This document shows positions 44,252-53,767 of a stretch of 64,000 nucleotides of DNA, one piece after another. The position numbers and the translations under genes are program-made. The stretch is from AP-15 sp963788085 (GTDB lineage Bacteria > Pseudomonadota > Alphaproteobacteria > ATCC43930 > CGMCC-115725): assembly GCA_963788085.1 (NCBI GenBank), contig CAWBFS010000059.1, forward strand, positions 11,703-75,702, in the 5' to 3' direction. Under the pieces are notes generated by a model. It saw only the letters and a list, made by a program, of their open reading frames with translations. It made no database searches and was not told where the DNA came from. The first letter of the stretch is position 1. The number at the start of each line of letters is the position of its first letter.

Positions 44252-45151
44252 TTATTCCGCCGCGGCTGCGACTCTCGGCAGCTCGACGGCGGTCTCGAAG
44301 AACCGCCTGCCGGCGGCGCGCTGGTTTTCGTAAATCGAGCCCTGGTGCTCGGCGGGCGGCAATGGCAGCCGCACCGGTACCGGGGCAAGACGCGGCGTCA
44401 GGGTCGGCTCGCCAGCCAGCAACAGTTCGTCGAATTTCGCGATGCCGCCGGCAAAGCCAAGCAACGGCCACGCGTCGGCGGCGCGGTATTGGAACAGCAG
44501 AAATCGCCGCTCGTTGCCGGAAAAATTCGTCGCCGAGCCGTGCACCGCGCGGACGTGATGCACGGTGATCGAGCCGGCCTTGCCGAGGCACGACACCGCC
44601 TTCGACAAATCGAGACCGCACGCATCGGGGTCGATCGCGCCGCAGAATCGGCCGTCGGCACCGTGATGGTCGTAGACCGGGCCGAGATGGCTGCCCGGGA
44701 TCACCATCATCGGGCCGTTCTCGGTGTCGCAATCGTCGAGCATGATCCCGACCGCCGCGAGATCGTCGTTGGTGTGCGGATAGAACGCCCAGTCCTGATG
44801 CCATTCGACCGGCGCGCCAAACCCGGCCGATTTCACGTTGAGCTTGCCGGTGTCGAACCGCACGGTCCCCCACAGGTCCGTCAGCACCTCGACGATCTTC
44901 GGATGCCGGGCGGCGCGCGCATATTCCGGATGGTGGAGATGCGGCGTCTTGATCCGCCGCACCCGCGGCTCGGTCGCCGAATGCGTGTCTTCGAGATCAT
45001 AGATGTCGTCGTTGGCGGCGACGGAGCGCGCCTCGCGCACAAACTCCTCGGTGACGCGGCGCAGGGCCTCGACCTCGTCCCGCCTGAGGATGTCGGGCAG
45101 CACGATGAACCCGTCGCGGCGGTACGTGGCGAGATCGGCGGGCGACAACAT
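44252..45151 (-). CDS. Phytanoyl-CoA dioxygenase (PhyH)-family 2-oxoglutarate oxygenase
   Basis: A 299-residue Fe(II)/2-oxoglutarate oxygenase. The iron ligands are His118 and Asp120 (WHQDW) and a distal His204 (VHGSA), followed by a conserved Arg that would bind 2-oxoglutarate. Bacterial PhyH proteins hydroxylate varied small molecules; the substrate is unknown. CAGGAGGAG precedes the ATG at 45151. It is first in the operon with pdxJ and divergent from the DUF1906 gene, leaving 180 bases for two promoters. Confidence 0.87.
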   Translation of the reverse strand: MLSPADLATYRRDGFIVLPDILRRDEVEALRRVTEEFVREARSVAANDDIYDLEDTHSATEPRVRRIKTPHLHHPEYARAARHPKIVEVLTDLWGTVRFDTGKLNVKSAGFGAPVEWHQDWAFYPHTNDDLAAVGIMLDDCDTENGPMMVIPGSHLGPVYDHHGADGRFCGAIDPDACGLDLSKAVSCLGKAGSITVHHVRAVHGSATNFSGNERRFLLFQYRAADAWPLLGFAGGIAKFDELLLAGEPTLTPRLAPVPVRLPLPPAEHQGSIYENQRAAGRRFFETAVELPRVAAAAE

Positions 45152-45331
45152 GGCTCCTCCTGAAATCCGGTCGCGTGGGCGAATTGCTGAGCCCCGAGGC
45201 CGGAATTGTCAACCCGCCCCGGCTGCAGAGCGGCCAACATCTGCGCCGGTCTCCATCGCCCGTCATCAAAGTTGATTTGGCCAAGGACTGTGTGCTTAAA
45301 CGGTTGGGCAGGGGTCGATCGGGGGACACTC

Positions 45332-46072
45332 ATGCCCACAAAAAGACGCTTTGCCGAGAAGCTGGCGAGGTCTGTCTGCATATTTGTCGCGGGCTTTGCG
45401 ATCTGGGTAACAACGGCGCACGCTACGGACTTTTGCAGTACAGATCCTCGAGTTGAGGCTGTAAATTCGTCCGCCCCGGTCACTCAGAGCTTCCTCAACC
45501 AGATGAAGGCGATCGGCATCACGACGATCATTCGCTACTACGACCATGAAGATGAAACGCTCCCGGGGAAGACCCTGAGACGCGGAGAACGCGATGTCAT
45601 CGTAATGAATGGCCTGAACATAGGTGTCGTCTTTCAGCACAGGAACAATAAATTCGCCTCGTTCACCGCGCTGCGCGGCCGCCAGGACGCAGAGCGTAGT
45701 CTCATCCTCGCCGCCGAAAACTCTCAACCTCGAGGCAGTGCCATCTATTTCGGCGTGGATGGGCCGTGGAACACGCCCTACGAACTGGCCAATATCACGG
45801 CGTATTTCCAGGAACTGAACGCCAGACTGGCGGGCAGCGGCTACCGGGTCGGCGTCTATGGCAGCGGCCTCGTCTGCAATGCGCTGCTGGCAAACGGGCT
45901 GGCCGAGCTGTGCTGGTTGGCCGCCCCGACCTCGTGGCCGGATTTCAGCGCCTATTACCAGACCAGAAGGTGGAGACTGGTTCAGCTTCCCACGACGCAG
46001 TGCGGCGGCCGCAGTGTCGATTTCAATCTCGTCAATGGTCCGGAAGCGGAATACGGCCAATTCGGGAGATGA
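45332..46072 (+). CDS. Exported DUF1906 (glycoside-hydrolase-like) protein
   Basis: A 246-residue protein with a typical signal peptide (KRR, then a hydrophobic core, then AHA before TDFCS). The mature part is a TIM-barrel-like DUF1906 domain related to GH25-like and Rv2525c proteins. IIRYYDHED, SAIYFGVDGP and YRVGVYGSG are the typical strands. It probably acts on peptidoglycan or another cell-wall glycan in the periplasm, but no enzymatic activity is established for the group. The ATG follows GGGGGA. Two Cys near the ends may form a disulfide. Confidence 0.8.
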   Translation: MPTKRRFAEKLARSVCIFVAGFAIWVTTAHATDFCSTDPRVEAVNSSAPVTQSFLNQMKAIGITTIIRYYDHEDETLPGKTLRRGERDVIVMNGLNIGVVFQHRNNKFASFTALRGRQDAERSLILAAENSQPRGSAIYFGVDGPWNTPYELANITAYFQELNARLAGSGYRVGVYGSGLVCNALLANGLAELCWLAAPTSWPDFSAYYQTRRWRLVQLPTTQCGGRSVDFNLVNGPEAEYGQFGR

Positions 46073-46689
46073 CCGGCGGCGCTGGCTGATATTGCTGATA
46101 TTCCAGTGCTTTACAGCCAGGACACCGACACACCCGCTGAAATCCGCGGTTCTTGCCGGCAGCGGCAAGAAAACAACAGCGAATAACAGCCAGCCACAAC
46201 AGCCAGAAATCAGCGAAAACAGCCGGCCATATACGATATCCGATCGGCAAGTCGCAGACTCGGGTCCTTGAGAGGCCGGCTTGATCCTTGAGAGGCCGGC
46301 TGCCACCCAAGGTCCGTGTCCCCCACCCTCAATGACTTATAACATACCATGCCATTATGGCGATTTTCTGACTCTGTTGAGCGGAAAGAGAGAAGGTACC
46401 CAAAGGAAGATACGGTACGGTTCTGGTCGATGCGGTCGTGAACCGAACCGAGCGGGCCACGCCTTCCTCCATTACCTTGGGAATGGCGAAGGGCTTGACG
46501 CTTTAGATGAAGGCGGGGATGAGCGGCCGTGGCGACGAAGTGATCGACTTCGCCCGAACCAATCTGCGGCGCTAGAGCGGTTTCCGATCAAATTGCACCG
46601 CGCTCACCCCCTCCCAAACCCTCCCCATCAAGGGTCCATCAAGGGGGAGGGCTCCCAGAGGCGGTGAACAAAGTTCATAGCAACCAACG
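46073..46689. other. Intergenic stretch with short repeats
   Basis: It contains an ACAGCGAATAACAGCC/CAGCGAAAACAGCC-rich segment (about 46147-46225) and a 20-base tandem duplication of CCTTGAGAGGCCGGCTTGAT (46265-46302). A CCCTCCCCATCAAGGG...GGGGGAGGG palindrome lies near 46610-46650. No gene is supported. It separates the convergent DUF1906 and Rieske genes. Confidence 0.55.
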
Positions 46690-48054
46690 CTAGCCCCGCA
46701 TGGTTGCGGTGCCGTCGAAGTGGGCCCGCGGCGGGTCGAGCGGGATTTGCGCCCAGCTCTCGGCGTTCATGAACTCTTCCCAGCGCCGATAGAAGAGGCG
46801 CTGGTTGTTCTCCGAGATGTAGCGCTCGGAGACGAGCCCCGGAAGATCCGGGTGCGGCCCCGCATGCCCCAGGCCCATCGACAGGTCCTGCGGGTGCCGG
46901 CGGCCGAGGCCGCTCGTGCTCGCCGAGGTCACCTGCCGCCAGTTGTCGACGTCGTCCTGCTCGAACATGCCGGCGGCGCCATTGTTGGCCTGGCTGCCGA
47001 TGCGGATCGCGCGCTTGATCTCCTCCGGCGCGTCGCGCTCCAGCAGCACGAAATGCCAGAACTCCGTCTTGAGGGGGCCGCGCGGCAGGGCGAGCCGGAG
47101 CCCGAGGATGCCGTTCGGGAAGATCGAGTGGTTGGCGAGCTGCACCCGGCGCGCCCGCAATGTGCCGAGCCGCCGCTCGACCTCGGGCATCGTCGCCTCG
47201 TGGTAATCCTGGAAGAGGCGCATCGTCTCTTTCGACATGCCGTGCACGAAGCGGGGGACGCCGTCATCCGCGTCGCGGAAGGTGACCCCGTGCCCGTTGA
47301 CGAACGCGTGCTTGTTGGGGCTGGCGAACTGGTCCTCGTGCGACAGCGGCGGGCGGCCGAGATAGCGGGTCTGGACCCGGGCGCTCGAGAGATGGCTGGT
47401 CGGGACGTGGTAGTTGTCCGAGCAGTTGTCGACCAATGTCTTCCAGTTGACGGGTTCGAGCCATTTCATCGGGCCGAGCGCCTGCATGCCGCCGTCGCGC
47501 CGATTGAACACGGTGTCGAGATACCAGCGCGCGTCGCCCAGATAGGCCTCGAGGCTCGGGGCGTCCTTGGCCCAGGTCGCGAAGACGATGCCCGCATAGG
47601 TCTCGACGCGCGCCTCGATCAGACCGAGCGACGGCCTGTCGAGCGCGTCGTAATAGGCTTGCGCCTCGCCGGGGACGTATTCGAGGGCGCCGTCGTTGCG
47701 GTAGGTCCAGCCGTGATAGGTGCACATGAAGCGCTTGGCGTTGCCGTCGTCAACGCGACACACGCGGTTGCCGCGGTGGCGGCACATGTTGAGGAGCGCG
47801 TGCAGCCGGCCCTCTCCGTCGCGGGTCAGGATGACCGGGTCTTCGCCCATGTAGGTCAAGAAGAAATCGTCGAGCGCGGGCACCAGGCTCTCATGCCCGA
47901 TCATCAGCCAGGCGCGCCCGAAGATCTTCGCCATCTCGTCGTCGTAGATCGCCTCATCGCTGAAGATGCGGCGGTCGAGTTTGCCGGTGGCGGGGTCGAT
48001 GACAGACGTATTTCCGAGTGGCGCCCATACCCGGATCCTCCCTCTCGCGATCAT
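46690..48054 (-). CDS. Rieske-type aromatic ring-hydroxylating oxygenase, alpha subunit
   Basis: A 454-residue oxygenase component. The Rieske [2Fe-2S] ligands are C91, H93, C111 and H114 (CRHRG and CTYHGW). The catalytic iron site is in DNCSDNYHVPTSH (His216, His221). The partner reductase and ferredoxin are not nearby, and the substrate is unknown. The ATG at 48054 lacks a good ribosome site. An ATG at 48028, preceded by GAGGGAGG, opens a different frame (MGATRKYV) that would join with one extra base, so the N-terminus may be frameshifted. Confidence 0.85.
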   Translation of the reverse strand: MIARGRIRVWAPLGNTSVIDPATGKLDRRIFSDEAIYDDEMAKIFGRAWLMIGHESLVPALDDFFLTYMGEDPVILTRDGEGRLHALLNMCRHRGNRVCRVDDGNAKRFMCTYHGWTYRNDGALEYVPGEAQAYYDALDRPSLGLIEARVETYAGIVFATWAKDAPSLEAYLGDARWYLDTVFNRRDGGMQALGPMKWLEPVNWKTLVDNCSDNYHVPTSHLSSARVQTRYLGRPPLSHEDQFASPNKHAFVNGHGVTFRDADDGVPRFVHGMSKETMRLFQDYHEATMPEVERRLGTLRARRVQLANHSIFPNGILGLRLALPRGPLKTEFWHFVLLERDAPEEIKRAIRIGSQANNGAAGMFEQDDVDNWRQVTSASTSGLGRRHPQDLSMGLGHAGPHPDLPGLVSERYISENNQRLFYRRWEEFMNAESWAQIPLDPPRAHFDGTATMRG

Positions 48055-48689
48055 GATAACAGGAGCCGCGGATGAAGAGCCACGCTGCGATTTTTTCCCT
48101 GCCGACAGGGAAACCGCGGGAAAATTTTCTCGATTCCGCGGATAAGTCCATGCAAAATCAAGAGCTTGCGAGCTATCTCCCCTAGCATAGCAGGGAAGCT
48201 TCTTTCCCTGCCGCGGGTCTTGGCAGGGAATTAGCAGCGAATAGCGAAGTAGGGGCGACATCACCGACGGCGAGGTATGTTTCTGATACGTTCTTATATG
48301 GGCGCGGGGCCGGTCGACGCAACTTCGAAGCTGCCGAGCAGGCGAAGTCTGACGCTCAAGTGGATGCCCTGAGTTGGTTTGACGTCCGCTATCGACCTCA
48401 GAGCCGAAGACGCTAGTGTGCCGGCGGCATCGGAATCTCTGTCCCCAGGGGCCCTGAGGACGAGCACGGCCCAAGCCAGGATGCTCCGGTAGCTTGGTGA
48501 ACGTCCGCTCGACAATGTCTTTCGACGGATGAACGAGCAGCCGACCCGGGTGCCTCGTTCGGTCGGGGAGGCGTTGTCGGCTGTGGAGACCGCGACGCCG
48601 TCTCCACCGACATGCCGGGACGAGCGAGAGCCGCGGTGGCGTTGCGGGGACTGAAGCGGATGCGCACGGTGAAGCGGCGCACGATCTTC
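48055..48689. other. Intergenic stretch with AGGGAA-type repeats and degraded sequence
   Basis: The part from 48100 to 48250 has repeated CAGGGAA and TTCCCTG motifs (for example GCAGGGAAGCTTCTTTCCCTGC, 48189-48210, an imperfect hairpin) and AGCAGCGAATAGCGAAG. From 48290 to 48690 there is GC-rich sequence without a believable frame, leading into an IS5 remnant. Confidence 0.5.
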
Positions 48690-49115
48690 GTGAAATTGGC
48701 GTTGTCCGGGGGGATCAGCGCAAATTCCGACCGCGCGGCCGGCAAGCCAGCCTCGACATAGCCGCAGATCGGCCTGCCCCTCCAGGATCGCGGCGGCGCC
48801 GGGTTGGTGCTCGACAAGATACGGCGGCGCTTCCCTTGGCTCGAATTGATCTGGCCGATGGCGGCTACAACGCGTGGCAGGTTGACGCTGCGGTGGCAAA
48901 GGTGCCGCTGCTGTGCATGGAGATCGTCAAGCGGAGCGACGACATGAAGGGCTTCGTCGTCCTGCCGCGCCGCTGGGTGGTCGAGCGCACCTTCTCCTGG
49001 TTCGGGCCGAAACCGGCGTCTTGCCAAGGACTTCGAGAACGTTGCCGAAACCCTGGCCACCTTCGTTACCCTCGCCTCCATCCAACTGGCCCTCAGGCGG
49101 CTCGCCAGGGCGTAG
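48690..49115 (+). mobile_element. IS5-family transposase remnant (3' part)
   Basis: The C-terminal half of an IS5-type transposase is readable across shifts. LVLDKIRRRFPWLELIW comes first, then ADGGYNAWQVDAAVAKVPLL, MEIVKRSDDMKGFVVLPRRW, VERTFSWFG and KDFENVAETLATF, ending at a TAG at 49113-49115. The Glu of VERTFSW is the third catalytic residue; the N-terminal half is gone. One shift lies at CTGGCCGAT, where a lost G in TGGGCC would explain it. The element is dead. Confidence 0.82.
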
Positions 49116-49516
49116 ATCGTGATGGTCGAGGTCTGCAAAGCATGGACAGCCGTCCTTCGCCGACGCCCGGGCCAGCGGCGGCTTCGCGCCGAAAGCGGGC
49201 TTCTCTGGCGCTTCAGCAACAGCGGCAGGATTTCGACTGAAACGAAATGGTGGAACCGCTGACAGCCACGCCAGCCCATGTCCCAATGATTCGCTGGGTG
49301 CCTTTCGCTTTACAGGAACATAACGTTCACTCCGGACAATTTTCGGGGGAGGTCAGCCGCTAGGGCTCGCTGGCGCAATGTTAAAGACACTGGAGCATAG
49401 ATTGCCTAACTCAGGCTAATCGGCTTCACACCTAAAGCTACGCCACGCAGTCTGCGGGCCAGAGGGACAACCCTCATGCTCCGCGGCAATCGACGGCGTG
49501 TTGTCATCTTAGCTCC
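49116..49516. other. Intergenic stretch, no feature recognised
   Basis: No supported open frame, repeat or RNA. It may contain the downstream end of the IS5 element, but I could not identify its terminal repeat. Confidence 0.4.
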
Positions 49517-49708
49517 CTACTGTTCACTCTGCCTCAGCCTCGCTGCAATCTCTTCTAAAAGCTTGTTCTGCACTTCCAAATGCGCGTTGTGCTGTTGTAA
49601 AAGCTGGTTGTGCAGCTTGAGTTGATCGAGTTGCTCTTTTATTAGGATCGCGGTAGCTGCCGTATGGGCAGCCGTGCGCTCCAGGATGAAGGGTGTTACG
49701 GCACTCAT
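49517..49708 (-). CDS. Small coiled-coil protein (63 aa)
   Basis: Starting at the ATG at 49708, with AGAGGAG seven bases upstream, the product is 63 residues. A short N-terminus is followed by one long amphipathic helix rich in Leu, Gln and His (QLDQLKLHNQLLQQHN). The heptad-like Leu spacing suggests a coiled-coil dimer. No family is recognised. A longer frame to 49789 exists but lacks a ribosome site. It is divergent from the large cyclase gene, about 230 bases away. Confidence 0.55.
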   Translation of the reverse strand: MSAVTPFILERTAAHTAATAILIKEQLDQLKLHNQLLQQHNAHLEVQNKLLEEIAARLRQSEQ

Positions 49709-49940
49709 GTTGGATCTCCTCTTCGTTGGGTTGGTCCGCAGGTGCTCCTCTACCCCGCGAGCCGAGGCGCTAACCATATTTGCGGGCACTTTCTCAGCTT
49801 CGCACTACGTTTTGTACGTTTGGGTGTCAAAATTGAGACACTATCCGATAAACATAGGTTGACCGTTTGAGCTCCAGAGAATTACTCTCGTTTAGTCCAT
49901 AATTCCACTCGCGGTCGCATGGATTTTACGGAGGCACGGT

Positions 49941-52900
49941 ATGACGTGCCCTCGATGCGGGGCCACAAATCCCAACGGTATGAAATTTTGCGGCCATTGC
50001 GGTTCCGCATTAGCGATTTCGTGCCCACGCTGCGCCGCGGAAAACCCGCTGGAAAATAACTTCTGCGGCCGCTGTGCGGCGCCGCTCGACCGCGTACAGC
50101 ACGATCGCCTTAAAGATGCGACGGGGGTGCCATCCGGAGAATTGAAACGAGTGAGCATACTGTTTTGCGATCTCGTGGATTCAACCCGAATGGCCGAGCG
50201 CCTTGGCCCGGAAAAGATGCACGAGTTGGTTCGCTGGTTTGTCGACACCACACTGACTGCAGTAAGTCGCTACGAAGGCACCGTGCCGCAATTCTCCGGC
50301 GACGGTTTTCTGGCACTGTTCGGCGCGCCGATAGCTCGCGAGGATCATGCGCAGCGCGCACTGCTGGCAGCGCTGGCAATCCGCGAAGCCATTGTCGACG
50401 GCAGCACCGGAGGCGAGCGTGGATGGCCGAAACTGGAGATCCGCATTGGCATCCACACCGGTCTTGTTGTGTTCGGCCCGGTTGGCGGCAATCTGCGGAT
50501 GGACCCGACGGCAATCGGCGACGCCGCCAACGTCGCGGCGCGCCTCCAAACCGCCGCCGAGCCAGGTACGATCCTGATCAGCGAGGAAACCTACCGCCTC
50601 GTGCAGGATTATGTGCAAGTCGGGCGGCGCGAGCCGCTGACGCTCAAAGGCAAGCGCGCGCCGGTGCAGGCATACCGGCTGCTCGGCCTCTCGGACCGTC
50701 TGGCGACCGGCGCTGCGCCGGCAGCGCGGCCCTTTGTTGACCGTACCGGCGAGATGGCGCTGCTTGAAAATCTGGTGCCGGCGATCAGCGAGGGGCGCGG
50801 ACGGGTGGTCGGTCTCATCGGCGAGGCCGGGATTGGCAAGTCGCGGCTCGTCGACGAGTTCCGCAAGCGCCTCGCCAACACCGTCGTCTGGGTTGAGGGC
50901 CGCTGCCTATCCCATAGCACGATGGTGCCATATCAGCTCGTGCTCGATTTGCTGCGCCGCATCTGCGGGATCGCCCAAGCGGACGCGATCGACGCCGCAA
51001 CCGCAAAGCTGCACGCCGCCCTGAAACGGGCCGGGATGGACCCGGACCAGGATGGTCCACTGCTTCTTAATGTCCTCGGCGTTCAAAACCTCAGCGGCCC
51101 GCGTGCGCTGGCGAGCCCCGAAGCGGTGAAGGCGAAAGCGTTCGCCGCGTTGCGCCAGCTGATCGTCCGTGCGAGCCGGGATCGGCCGCTGTCGCTCGCC
51201 CTCGAAGATCTGCACTGGCTCGACAAGGTCTCCGAAGAGTTTCTCGGCTTCCTCGGCGAGGTCGTTTCCAGCACCCCGATGCTGGTGCTCGCCACCTACC
51301 GCCCCGGCTATCGGCCGCCCTGGATCGACAAATCCTATGCTGGTCAGGTGGCGCTTCAGCCCTTGTCGCGCGCCGACAGCCTCGATCTGCTCCGCTCGGT
51401 CCCGGCACAACTCGACGAGCCGATCACGGAAGCGATCGTCGCCAAGGCTGACGGCAACCCGCTGTTTCTCGAGCAGCTTGCCTTCGACGCCGGCGAGGTT
51501 GACGAGGGACGCTCCGCTGGCACGGTCCCCGACACGATCAACGATGTCGTCATGGCCCGCATCGACCGGCTTCCCGACGATACCAAGCGGATCTTGCAGG
51601 TCGCTTCGGTAATCGGCAGGCGTTTCTCGCTCCGCCTGCTGCGAGCAGTCTGGCAAGGCGCGGCGCCAGTCGAGCCCCATCTCGCCGAGCTAGTCCGGCT
51701 CGAATTCATCCAGGAACAATTCGACGCCGAACGGACCGCCTATGTGTTCCGGCATGCGCTGACTCAGGAAACCGCCTATGCCAGCCTGCTCGAGCGCTAC
51801 CGCCGCGTGCTGCATGTGGCGGTCGGCACGGCAACCGAAGCGTTTTTCGAGGACCGTATTGGGGAGGTCACCGACCGACTGGCCTTTCATTTCGGCCGCA
51901 GCGATGAGGCGGAAAAGGCCGTCGATTACGCCATTCTCGCCGCGGAAAAGGCGCAGCGCCGGTGGGCCAACAGCGAGGCGGTGGCGTATTTCGAGGATGC
52001 GCTCAGGCGGCTCGAGTCGATGCCCGATTCCGAGCCGAACCGGCTGCGCCGCATCGACGCCGTGCTGAAGCAGGGCGACGTCAAATTTGCGCTTGGGCGG
52101 GTTATCGAGCACATGCAGGATCTGGACGACATCGGTGACATTGTGAGGGATGCGGACGATCCGCGCCGCCGTGCCAGTTGGCATTACTGGAGCGGGTATC
52201 TGCGCAGTCTGACCGGGAAGGGGCTGGCACGAGCCATCGACGACTGCCGCAATTCTGCCGCAATCGCCGCGGCGGCTGACCTCGACGAGATCGTCGGCTT
52301 TGCGACCTCAGAGTCTTCGCGATGGCCTACAGCTTCGCCGGTCGGCCACACGAGGCGATCGCAGCCGGCGAGCAAGTGCTCGCGACTTTCGAAGCCGGCG
52401 GCAACCGGTTGTGGGCGAGCCGAACGCTGTGGCACTTGAGCTTGGCGGCTAATATGCTCGGCGAATGGGAGACGAGCCTCGCCTATTGCCGCCGCGCGCT
52501 CACGCATGGTGCCGCCGTCGATGATCGACGGTCGCAAGCGATCGGCTTGTGGCGCATGGGCTCGGTGCACGTGCAGCGAGGCGATCCGCGGAGCGGGATC
52601 AAGTGCTGCGACGAGGCGCTCGCGCTCGCGCCCTCTCCGTATGACGCGGCGAATGCGAAGGCGGTCCGCGGCTACGGGCAAATCAAGATGGGCCAGCTTG
52701 ACGCCGGCGTTGCCGAGATGATCGAAGCCGTTGCCTGGTTCGAGAACTTTCGGCTGGGCCAACCCTCGCGGCGCTGGGCGCTGTGGCTCGCGGAGGGGCA
52801 TCTGCTTCGCGGCGACGTTGGTCATGCCCGATCCCTGGCCATCGACATTCTCAACGAAAGCCGCGAAGCGGGTTACCGTCATATAGAGGGATTGGCGTGT

Positions 52901-53230
52901 TGGCTGATGAGCAACTGCCTTCGTGAGGATCCCGGCGCGGCCGAGGAATACGTCGAGCAGGCAATACGCATTTTCGAGGCGATCGGAGCGCGCAATGACT
53001 TCGCCAAGGCGTTGGCAACGCGCGCCGGGCTGCTTTGGCGTGCCGGCGATCCGTAGCCGCCAGGGCAGCTGTTCGGTGAGGCCCGCGATATCTTCGCCGC
53101 ACTCGGCACGCGCGACGAACAGGCCATGGTCGAGGACGCGCTCGGGGAACTGGATCGCGGCTATGCATTGTCGCGCCACGCCCATTTACGTTCTGTTCGC
53201 CCTCCGGCCGGGCCACAGAGCGCCGATTGA
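49941..53230 (+). pseudogene. Class III adenylate/guanylate cyclase with zinc ribbons, AAA ATPase and TPR region; one frameshift and one stop
   Basis: A multidomain signalling protein. Two zinc ribbons (C3, C6, C17, C20; C28, C31, C42, C45) precede a class III cyclase domain with metal residues Asp77 (FCDLVD) and Asp121 (SGDGF). An AAA_16-type ATPase follows with Walker A GEAGIGKS near 290 and LEDLHWLD, then a long TPR-like tail. Frame 1 ends after FATSE. Homology resumes as LRVFAMAYSFAGRPHEA near 52310, where one missing C would restore it. A TAG at 53054 then interrupts the TPR tail, which continues as QLFGEARDIFAALGTRDE. GGAGG precedes the ATG. The cyclase half itself is intact. Confidence 0.82.
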
Positions 53231-53263
53231 GGCCGGTTTCTAAACCGTAGAGGAGCCTTCAAA

Positions 53264-53641
53264 ATGGTGGGTTTGCATAGACTGGCCGAACTTATTGCCG
53301 CCGAGAACCCCTATTCCAACGGGAACGTGGAAGATATGGACATCTATCTGCTCGCACCATCGGGAAATATTAATCCTCCTTTCGGCGTTGGCGCCGGTTT
53401 ACCACTTGACGCCGCCGCGACTTCGTTAAGCCAAATCGATTTCGAGATGGCCAATTATGGCGGGACCTGGGATTTCAAAAGCGTGCCGCAACCGATTAGC
53501 CGAGCGCTGCGGGTCAAATACCGGTATCGGGTGCCCAATCCCTTATACGATCCCCTAGATCCTTCAAATACGGGTATCGAATCGGCCCGCTGGCGAACGG
53601 ACTACCTGTTGATCGGCTTCGTCAACGGCGGCGCCGGCTAG
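53264..53641 (+). CDS. Hypothetical protein upstream of the DyP peroxidase
   Basis: A 125-residue soluble protein with AGAGGAG before the ATG. It contains NPYSNGNVEDMDIYLLAPSG, a Pro/Gly-rich middle and a YRYRVPNPLYDPLDPS stretch. There is no signal peptide, no membrane segment and no family I recognise. It stands 127 bases before the DyP-type peroxidase in the same orientation, so co-transcription is likely and a role linked to the peroxidase is possible. Confidence 0.55.
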   Translation: MVGLHRLAELIAAENPYSNGNVEDMDIYLLAPSGNINPPFGVGAGLPLDAAATSLSQIDFEMANYGGTWDFKSVPQPISRALRVKYRYRVPNPLYDPLDPSNTGIESARWRTDYLLIGFVNGGAG

Positions 53642-53767
53642 TCCGCCGCATATTCTGACGTTTGGATCGCGTGGCGATCGGGCCCTACCGGATCGCCGTC
53701 GCGAGCCAATCTCGGCCGGCAATTGCCGCCCGCATGTCGGACGAGCGGAGACCAGGCGGCAAACTAG

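Noticed and set aside
46720..48075. 451-codon plus-strand open frame opposite the Rieske oxygenase
   Set aside because: It is antisense to a gene with complete Rieske and iron-site motifs, and its product matches nothing I recognise.
46073..48250. CRISPR-like arrays in the repeat-rich intergenic stretches
   Set aside because: The repeats are irregular in length and spacing, with no constant spacer size and no cas genes in the window.
48290..48690. A second transposase or resistance gene in the frames before the IS5 remnant
   Set aside because: Several overlapping frames exist on both strands, but none carries a motif I can place in a family.
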